Origin: Sphingomonas sp. UBA978
GTDB lineage: Bacteria; Pseudomonadota; Alphaproteobacteria; Sphingomonadales; Sphingomonadaceae
Assembly: GCF_002292295.1 (NCBI RefSeq)
Contig: NZ_DBBS01000020.1
Location: 366,806 to 430,805 of the forward strand
Direction: 5' to 3'
DNA: 64,000 nt
Shown: in pieces, positions 58,863 through 64,000 of the stretch
How positions within the stretch are numbered: position 1 is the stretch's first letter
Layout: each line of letters begins with the position of its first letter
Position numbers and translations under genes: made by a program
Notes under the pieces: generated by a model
Database searches by the model: none
The model's input: only the letters and a program-made list of their open reading frames with translations
Told to the model about the DNA's origin: nothing

Positions 58863-60046
58863 AAGCATTGGCCTGGCACGGAAAGCACGACGTCCGCATC
58901 GATACCGTCGACGATCCCGAGATCGTCAACCCGCGCGACTGCATCATCAAGGTCACCTCGACCGCGATCTGCGGATCGGACTTGCACCTCTACGACGGTT
59001 ACATCCCGACGATGCAGGCGGGCGACATCCTCGGCCACGAATTCATGGGCGAGGTGGTCGAGGTCGGCGCGAAGTCGACGCTGAAGAAGGGGCAGCGTGT
59101 CGTGGTGCCGTTCACCATCGCCTGCGGCAGCTGCTACCATTGCGGCAAGCACCAATATTCGGCCTGCCCCAACGGCCTGCCCGCCGACAATCAGGATATC
59201 GCGCAGGAGCTGTACGGCCATGAGATGTCGGGCCTGTTCGGCTACAGCCACATGACCGGCGGTTATGCGGGCGGTCAGGCGGAATATGTCCGCGTGCCGT
59301 TCAGCGACGTCGGCCCGATCGTCATCCCCGACGGCGTCGAGGACGACAAGGTGCTGTTCCTGTCCGACATCCTGCCGACAGGCTGGCAGGCGGCGGAATA
59401 TGCGCAGATCGAGCCGGGCGACACCGTCGCGGTCTGGGGTTGCGGCCCGGTCGGGCTGTTCGCGGTACAATCGGCGTTCCTGATGGGCGCCGAACGCGTC
59501 ATCGCCATCGACCATTTCCCGCATCGTCTGGAACTGGCGAAACGGTTCGGTGCCGAGACGATCAACTTCGAGGAAAGCGCGACTTACGAAGCGCTGATGG
59601 AGATGACCGGCGGCATTGGTCCCGACGCGGTGATCGATGCGGTCGGGCTGGAGGCGCACGGCATGTTCGTCGACAATGTCATCGACCGGATCAAGGCGGC
59701 GACCTTCCTCGGCACCGATCGCCCGCATTCGATCCGTCAGGCGATCATCGCCTGCCGCAAGGGCGGGCGCGTGTCGATGCCTGCGGTCTATGGCGGGTTC
59801 GTCGACAAGTTTCCGCTCGGCGCGTTCATGGAAAAGGGCCTGACGCTCAAGACCGGCCAGACCCACGTCCAGCACTACATGCCCGGGCTGCTCAACGCGA
59901 TCATGGAGGGGAAGATCGACACCGAATTCCTCATCTCGCACCGCATGCCGCTGACCGACGCGCCCAAGGGCTACGACCTGTTCAAGAACCACCAGAACGA
60001 AACGACCAAGATCGTGCTGAAGCCCGGCATGACCGCCACCGCCTGA
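58859..60046 (+). CDS. Zn-dependent alcohol dehydrogenase (formaldehyde dehydrogenase-like)
   Basis: A 395-residue MDR-family enzyme. The catalytic zinc ligands are in TAICGSDLHLYDG and GHEFMGEVVEVG, and the structural zinc site is CGSCYHCGKHQYSAC. The NAD-binding motif is WGCGPVGLFAVQSA. The insertion and the order DGYIPTMQAGDILGHE match the FDH-like subgroup close to glutathione-independent formaldehyde dehydrogenase and threonine dehydrogenase. The GTG at 58859 overlaps the SRPBCC stop (GTGA 58859-58862), so translation is coupled. It probably detoxifies an aldehyde or alcohol during stress; the substrate is unknown. Confidence 0.9.
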   Translation: MKALAWHGKHDVRIDTVDDPEIVNPRDCIIKVTSTAICGSDLHLYDGYIPTMQAGDILGHEFMGEVVEVGAKSTLKKGQRVVVPFTIACGSCYHCGKHQYSACPNGLPADNQDIAQELYGHEMSGLFGYSHMTGGYAGGQAEYVRVPFSDVGPIVIPDGVEDDKVLFLSDILPTGWQAAEYAQIEPGDTVAVWGCGPVGLFAVQSAFLMGAERVIAIDHFPHRLELAKRFGAETINFEESATYEALMEMTGGIGPDAVIDAVGLEAHGMFVDNVIDRIKAATFLGTDRPHSIRQAIIACRKGGRVSMPAVYGGFVDKFPLGAFMEKGLTLKTGQTHVQHYMPGLLNAIMEGKIDTEFLISHRMPLTDAPKGYDLFKNHQNETTKIVLKPGMTATA

Positions 60047-60059
60047 AGGATATCGAACC

Positions 60060-60845
60060 ATGGCTGACAAACTTGCGATCATCACCGGTGCCTCGACCGG
60101 CATCGGCTTCGAACTGGCGACGCTGGCGGCGAAGGACGGCTACGACCTGATCGTCGTCGCCGACGAGGCGCTCATCAATGCGGCGGCGAACGACTTCGAG
60201 CAATTCGGCACGACGGTGACCGCGATCGAGGCGGACCTGTCGACGATCAAGGGCGTCGACCGGGCGCTCGATGCGGCGGACGGGCGACAGATCGATCTGC
60301 TCTGCGCCAATGCCGGCCACGGCCTCGGCCATGCCTTCCTCGATCAGGAGGTGAGCGACTGGCGGTCGGTCGTCGACACCAACATCACCGGCACCGCCTA
60401 TCTGCTTCAGAAGGTGCTCGGGCCGATGGTAGCGCGCAATGCGGGCAAGGTGTTGGTGACCGGATCGATCGCCGGCTATATTCCCGGCAGCTTCCAGGCG
60501 GTCTATAACGGCACCAAGGCGTTCGTGGACAGCTTCGTCGCGGCGATCCAGAACGAGATCAAGGACGCCGACGGCGTCACGCTCACCAACCTGATGCCCG
60601 GGCCGGTCGATACCGAATTCTTCGCGCGCGGCGACATGCTCGATACCGACGTCGGTTCCGATCCGAACAAGAGCGATCCCGCCGATGTCGCGAAGGACGG
60701 CTGGGACGCGCTGATGGCGGGCAAGGCGTCGGTCGTGTCGGGCTGGAAGAACAAGATCCAGTCGGCCGTCGCCAACATCACGCCGAACGCGATCCTCGCC
60801 GAACAGCATCGCAAGATGGCGGAACCCGGGACGGCGAAGGACTAA
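60060..60845 (+). CDS. Short-chain dehydrogenase/reductase
   Basis: A 261-residue classical SDR. The cofactor motif is TGASTGIGFELA near residues 9-20, followed by ANAGHG, then the catalytic TGSIAG serine and YNGTK (Tyr and Lys). It is the third gene of the SRPBCC-ADH-SDR operon, 13 bases after the dehydrogenase. Its C-terminal part (SGWKNKIQSAVANITPN) resembles SDRs annotated as oxidoreductases of the DltE/YqjQ type. The substrate is unknown. A tRNA-Gly gene on the opposite strand lies immediately downstream. Confidence 0.92.
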   Translation: MADKLAIITGASTGIGFELATLAAKDGYDLIVVADEALINAAANDFEQFGTTVTAIEADLSTIKGVDRALDAADGRQIDLLCANAGHGLGHAFLDQEVSDWRSVVDTNITGTAYLLQKVLGPMVARNAGKVLVTGSIAGYIPGSFQAVYNGTKAFVDSFVAAIQNEIKDADGVTLTNLMPGPVDTEFFARGDMLDTDVGSDPNKSDPADVAKDGWDALMAGKASVVSGWKNKIQSAVANITPNAILAEQHRKMAEPGTAKD

Positions 60846-60856
60846 GGGCGGCGGGG

Positions 60857-60930
60857 TGGAGCGGGTAACGGGAATCGAACCCGTGTATTCAGCTTGGAAG
60901 GCTGCTGCACTACCATTGTGCTATACCCGC
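60857..60930 (-). tRNA. tRNA-Gly (anticodon TCC)
   Basis: Read on the minus strand, the acceptor stem starts GCGGGTA and ends TACCCGC with discriminator T and an encoded CCA (60857-60859). The D arm is GCAC/GTGC, the anticodon loop CTTCCAA gives TCC, and the T arm carries GGTTCGATTCC. The anticodon stem has one G-A mismatch at its outer end. Confidence 0.95.
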
Positions 60931-60948
60931 GCACGCTGTGCGTCAGCG

Positions 60949-60977
60949 CCATTACCGTCCCCGGCGAGCCGGTGCAA
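60949..60977 (-). promoter_or_regulatory. Candidate promoter of tRNA-Gly
   Basis: On the minus strand TTGCAC (plus 60972-60977) is followed after 17 bases by TAATGG (plus 60949-60954), 18 bases before the tRNA. The match to the -35/-10 consensus is moderate. Confidence 0.4.
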
Positions 60978-61043
60978 GCGCCCGTTCCGTCGGCGACGCA
61001 TGGTTCACGACTTGCTTACCGTTCGTCGGCTAGACGGGCGCGC

Positions 61044-62318
61044 ATGTATCATGATCCTGCGCTGGCGGCCCGAGGCGCTGCCGATCCACGGCCCCGGTCC
61101 GCGGTCAGCCATGGCGTCGGCCTGGCCGGGCTGGCGGGGCTGGCCGTCTGGATCGCGATCGCCTGCGCGGTCGGCATGGACGGGCCCTATGCGGCGCTGG
61201 TCGGCCTGATCGCCTGCGGCGGGCCGATGGTCGGCTGGTCGTTGCTGGTCGACAAGGTCCATCGCAGCTCGACGACGGGGATCGACTGGAGCCTGACGCG
61301 CCCGCTGGCCGAGACGCGCGACATCAGCCTGACCAAGCTTGCCGGCCTCTACGTCACCTGGGGCGGCATCGCGATCGTCTATGGCGTCGGACGCTTCTAT
61401 TGGGAGGGCAATTTCGCCTTCGCCATGTGGTGTTTCAGCTGGGCGATCCCGGTCGTCGCGGTGATCGCCGTACCCTATGTGCTGTGGCTCGACCGCCATC
61501 TGGTCGAGCCGCGCGACGGGGCATGGCATCTGGGCGCATGGCTGACCGGGCAGCAGGACGTCGACCGCAACGCGATCTACGGCCATTTGCGCAGCTGGGC
61601 CGTGAAGGCGTTCTTCCTCGCCTTCATGCTGGCGGTGGTGCCGGGTAATTTCGGCGGCTTCGTCCGCAGCGACCTGTCGGCGCTGCGCGATCCGGTCGCG
61701 CTGGCCCATTGGCTGATCGCGCTGATGTTCGTCATCGATGTCGCCTTTGCGACCGTTGGCTATATCCTGACGCTGCGCCCGCTCGACGCGCATATCCGCA
61801 GCGCCAATCCGTTCGCGGCGGCATGGACGGCGGCGCTGATGTGCTATCCGCCGTTCATCCTCATGGAGGCAGGCGGTCCGCTCGATTACCATCCGGGTAC
61901 GCAGGAATGGACCGACTGGTTCGCCGGCCATCCGCTGCTCATGGCCGGCTGGGGTGCGATACTGGTCGTGCTGACCGCGATCTACGCCTGGGCGACGGTG
62001 GCGTTCGGACTGCGTTTCTCCAACCTCACGCATCGCGGCATCCTGACGCATGGCCCCTATGCCTGGTCGCGCCACCCGGCCTATCTGTCGAAGAACCTGT
62101 TCTGGTGGCTGTCGACGCTGCCGATCCTCACCACCGGCAGCCTGATCGACGCGGTCCGCGCGACCGCGCTGATGGGCGTCGTCAGCGGCATCTATTACTG
62201 GCGCGCCCGCACCGAGGAACGCCATCTGGGCCTCGACCCCGTCTATCGCGATTACAGCGACTGGATCGACCGGCGCGGCGCGGTGCCGCGCTTCCTGCGC
62301 TGGATGGTCGCCCGCTAA
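61044..62318 (+). CDS. Integral membrane protein with C-terminal ICMT/PEMT-like domain
   Basis: The 424-residue protein has about nine to ten hydrophobic segments. The C-terminal 110 residues carry the isoprenylcysteine/phospholipid methyltransferase pattern: THRGILTHGPYAWSRHPAYLSKNLFWW, a membrane pair, then ARTEERHLGLDPVYRDY, with the Arg-His-Pro and the Glu-Glu that bind S-adenosylmethionine in ICMT relatives. The first 280 residues are an extra membrane region with no family I recognise. ATG 61044 is chosen because earlier in-frame starts fall inside the tRNA-Gly gene. The substrate is unknown. Its stop overlaps the convergent next gene by four bases. Confidence 0.82.
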   Translation: MYHDPALAARGAADPRPRSAVSHGVGLAGLAGLAVWIAIACAVGMDGPYAALVGLIACGGPMVGWSLLVDKVHRSSTTGIDWSLTRPLAETRDISLTKLAGLYVTWGGIAIVYGVGRFYWEGNFAFAMWCFSWAIPVVAVIAVPYVLWLDRHLVEPRDGAWHLGAWLTGQQDVDRNAIYGHLRSWAVKAFFLAFMLAVVPGNFGGFVRSDLSALRDPVALAHWLIALMFVIDVAFATVGYILTLRPLDAHIRSANPFAAAWTAALMCYPPFILMEAGGPLDYHPGTQEWTDWFAGHPLLMAGWGAILVVLTAIYAWATVAFGLRFSNLTHRGILTHGPYAWSRHPAYLSKNLFWWLSTLPILTTGSLIDAVRATALMGVVSGIYYWRARTEERHLGLDPVYRDYSDWIDRRGAVPRFLRWMVAR

Positions 62319-62896
62319 AGCGCCTTTGCCCACAAGGCGTCGATGCGCTTCTGATTGCCGCCGCTCTCGCGCAGCCGCAGGTCGAGCAATTCGACCTTGC
62401 GCCCGCGCAGCATCTGCCCCTCGGTCTTCCAGACCAGATCGTAGATCGCCTGCCGCGTCGTCGGCTGGTCGTCGGTGAAATAGGTGTAGCGGATCAGCAC
62501 CGGCAGCCGCCCGGTCCGCTCGTCCGCGCCGCCGTCGGTGGTCTTGCGCAACGCGTCGTCGAACCAGCCCGCCTCGATCGTCTGCGTCACCGAATCCTGC
62601 GGCGCGACGCCGAGCGCAGTCGGGAAGGTCACGCGGATGTCGCCGAGCGGATGTGCTTCCTCGCGCGCCAGCAGGATCGATCTCTTGTCCCTGGCCACCG
62701 TGCCGCGCAGCGTGAAGCGCGCCTTGTCGCGGCTCGCGCTCGCCTGTTCGACCGCCTTGTCGGCCGCGGCGTCGCGGCGTTCCTGCCAATTGCTGTACAG
62801 CGTCAGTGCGGCGATCACCACGCCGGCGACCGCCACCACCTCCGCCAGCGTGATCCAGCGGCGGCGGGTCTGCGCCTGATCCTGCGTCTCGCTCAT
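62315..62896 (-). CDS. Hypothetical single-pass membrane protein
   Basis: A 193-residue protein with one N-terminal membrane segment (about residues 15-33, ITLAEVVAVAGVVIAALTLY) preceded by basic residues, so the rest probably faces the periplasm. A predicted helix (ERRDAAADKAVEQASASRDKARF) leads to a beta-rich region with RGTVARDKRSILLAREE and VLIRYTYFTDDQPTTRQAIYDLVWKTEG. No known family was recognised. Its ATG overlaps the stop of the MmcQ/YjbR-family gene (ATGA 62893-62896), which places it in the purM-purN transcript. Confidence 0.75.
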   Translation of the reverse strand: MSETQDQAQTRRRWITLAEVVAVAGVVIAALTLYSNWQERRDAAADKAVEQASASRDKARFTLRGTVARDKRSILLAREEAHPLGDIRVTFPTALGVAPQDSVTQTIEAGWFDDALRKTTDGGADERTGRLPVLIRYTYFTDDQPTTRQAIYDLVWKTEGQMLRGRKVELLDLRLRESGGNQKRIDALWAKAL

Positions 62897-63273
62897 CGTC
62901 CGCCCGCCTCCAGCAGCCGGCGCGGCGCGGCCAGTTCCCAGCTGCGCGCGATCCGGTCCTCGATCAGCACCCAATCGGGATCGCCGTCCAGCGTCACGCC
63001 GACCCAGCCCGATGGGCCCAGATAGGCGGGCCGGCTATAGGTGTCGGGTGCCGCGTCGATCAGCATCGCCTGCTCGTCCGTTCCGCTGGTGCGCACGCAG
63101 ACGACGTTTAGCCCATCGCCGTGATGGTTCTCCCGGACCTGCGCGAACTGCTTGTCCGCAACGAAGAAGGTTGGCTGGCCGTGGCTCGTCCGCTCCTCGA
63201 CCTCGGGCAGCAGCAGCGCGATCTCGCGGACGCGGGTCAGGGCAGGGGAGGCGGCAGGGGCATCGGCGGTCAT
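62893..63273 (-). CDS. MmcQ/YjbR-family protein
   Basis: The 126-residue protein has the YjbR/MmcQ CyaY-like fold pattern: RVREIALLLPEVEERTSHGQPTFFVADKQFAQV, then the middle loop and SRPAYLGPSGWVGVTLDG, ending in a helical RIARSWELAAPRRLLEA. Relatives are small, often called DNA-binding, with little functional evidence. It overlaps purN by ATGA (63270-63273) and the downstream membrane protein gene by ATGA, so it is co-translated in the purine operon. Function unknown. Confidence 0.88.
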   Translation of the reverse strand: MTADAPAASPALTRVREIALLLPEVEERTSHGQPTFFVADKQFAQVRENHHGDGLNVVCVRTSGTDEQAMLIDAAPDTYSRPAYLGPSGWVGVTLDGDPDWVLIEDRIARSWELAAPRRLLEAGGR

Positions 63274-63815
63274 CGGCTGGCGAACTCCTTCAGCACCTGC
63301 GGGTAGAGCCGGTGCTCGGCCGCCAGAACGCGCATGGCCAGTGTTTCGGGTCCATCGTCCGGCAGCACCGGCACCTCAGCCTGTCCCAGCAGCGCACCGC
63401 CGTCGAGTTCCTCGGTGACGACATGCACCGAACAGCCCGCCACCGCATCGCCCGCCGCGATCGCGCGGGCATGGGTGTCGAGTCCCTTGTATTTGGGGAG
63501 CAGCGAGGGGTGGATGTTGACGATCCGTCCCCGCCAGCGCGCGACGAAATCGTCCGACAGCAGCCGCATGTAACCGGCGAGCGCGACCAGTTCGCATCCC
63601 GCCGCACGCAGGGCGGCATCGATCTGCGCTTCATAGGCGGCCTTGCCGATTCCTTTGGGCGACAGCGCGAAGGTGGCGATCCCGCGCGCCTCCGCCCAGG
63701 CGAGGCCCGCCGCATCGGGCTTGTCGGAGGCGACGAGCCCGACCGGGATACCCGCCTCGACCAGCGCCATCATGTTCGATCCGCGCCCGGAGATTAGGAT
63801 GCCGACGGTCTTCAC
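63270..63815 (-). CDS. purN: Phosphoribosylglycinamide formyltransferase
   Basis: A 181-residue PurN with the N-terminal GAR-phosphate site ILISGRGSNMMALVEA, the catalytic Asn/His segment VNIHPSLLPKYKGLDTHARAIAAGD, and the catalytic Asp in VHVVTEELDGGALLGQ. It transfers a formyl group from 10-formyl-tetrahydrofolate to GAR in purine synthesis. The start is GTG 63815, six bases after the purM stop. purM and purN are adjacent as in many bacteria, and the MmcQ/YjbR gene follows with a 4-base overlap. Confidence 0.95.
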   Translation of the reverse strand: MKTVGILISGRGSNMMALVEAGIPVGLVASDKPDAAGLAWAEARGIATFALSPKGIGKAAYEAQIDAALRAAGCELVALAGYMRLLSDDFVARWRGRIVNIHPSLLPKYKGLDTHARAIAAGDAVAGCSVHVVTEELDGGALLGQAEVPVLPDDGPETLAMRVLAAEHRLYPQVLKEFASR

Positions 63816-63821
63816 GCCGCC

Positions 63822-64000
63822 TCAGCCCTCATGCGTCGCGGTCCAGTCGGCGCGCGCGCTCCACGTCTCGGTCGATCCGCGCACGGTGCAGCCGCGCGGC
63901 CCCGCCTCGACCGTGCCGATCCTATCCACCGTCTCGCCCGCCTCGCGCAGTGCCGCGGCGACCGTTTCGGCGCGCTCCGCCGCGACGACCACCGCCATCC
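63822..64000 (-). CDS. purM: Phosphoribosylformylglycinamidine cyclo-ligase, C-terminal end (partial)
   Basis: The minus-strand frame ending at the TGA 63822-63824 is open to the window edge and encodes about 58 residues including MAVVVAAERAETVAAALREAG and RIGTVEAGPRGCTVRG, which match the PurM C-terminus (the AIR synthase ATP-grasp-like fold, last strands and helix). The gene enters the window from the right, so the N-terminus is missing. It is directly upstream of purN, six bases apart, as in classical purMN operons. Confidence 0.85.
   Translation of the reverse strand, partial: MAVVVAAERAETVAAALREAGETVDRIGTVEAGPRGCTVRGSTETWSARADWTATHEG

Noticed and set aside
60959..60972. CCGGC/GCCGG hairpin near the tRNA-Gly promoter as a family 1 repeat
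   Set aside because: It lacks the CCCC/GGGG outer arm pair and the TCCAGTTGGGAA-type tail.
60856..61209. Open frame starting MERVTGIEPVYSAWKAAALPLCY on the plus strand
   Set aside because: It is the antisense reading of the tRNA-Gly gene, a well-known source of false ORFs, and has no other support.

Overview
This window is high-GC, tightly packed chromosomal DNA from an alphaproteobacterium, most likely a sphingomonad (Sphingomonas or a close relative). The evidence is the gene content: a tryptophan-halogenase-type flavoprotein coupled to a sugar-type MFS carrier, DUF2147, a FadN-type beta-oxidation fusion, and a TCA cluster in the order sdhB, thioesterase, zapE, mdh, sucD, sucA, sucB, lpd. 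ATGA and GTGA start/stop overlaps are frequent, and a candidate EcfG-type (general stress) promoter is present. I see no prophage, IS transposase or CRISPR array. No gene-free stretch exceeds about 285 bases.

Layout. 1-4238: end of a halogenase-like gene and its coupled MFS carrier, a degenerate serine-hydrolase-fold protein, and a UDP-glucuronate 4-epimerase-type enzyme. 4248-13248: a LysR/pirin/FMN-reductase divergon around a perfect palindrome, malate synthase G, a second LysR, a DHA2 exporter, a photolyase and a small lipoprotein. 13277-19063: a PaoABC-type molybdenum aldehyde oxidoreductase, a FadL-type outer membrane porin and a DUF2147 protein. 19346-28245: fatty-acid degradation (fadN-like, thiolase, fadD, fadE) with two MerR regulators, plus hisI and a lipoprotein set between them. 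28384-39853: a ClpP-like protein and the TCA cluster. 39900-42109: GMC oxidoreductase and its TetR regulator. 42118-52957: a complete glycogen operon (glgP-glgB-glgC-glgA-pgm-glgX). 53037-57887: Mn/Fe NRAMP transporter, AlkA glycosylase, ferredoxin, TrmH methyltransferase, M28 peptidase. 58028-60930: tRNA-Tyr, a putative stress operon (SRPBCC, Zn-alcohol dehydrogenase, SDR) and tRNA-Gly. 61044-64000: a membrane ICMT-like protein, two small proteins, purN and the end of purM.

The main accessory signal is in the TCA cluster. Between mdh and sucD sits a small GIY-YIG nuclease gene bounded on both sides by inverted copies of a palindromic repeat whose conserved tails point inward. The same inverted repeat pair, without the nuclease gene, lies between sucB and lpd. 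This looks like an autonomous element and its non-autonomous derivative, comparable in layout to REP/RAYT systems but with a GIY-YIG nuclease. A second palindromic repeat family forms an inverted pair between sucD and sucA, with a fragment before zapE. No sucC, sdhA, sdhC or sdhD gene is visible in the window.

Functionally the window joins carbon storage (glycogen), fatty-acid uptake and beta-oxidation, the TCA cycle and the glyoxylate-shunt enzyme malate synthase, with DNA-repair and stress functions between. Coordinates, motifs and repeats were read directly from the sequence. Functional names rest on family knowledge. Regulatory sites are inferred by eye.
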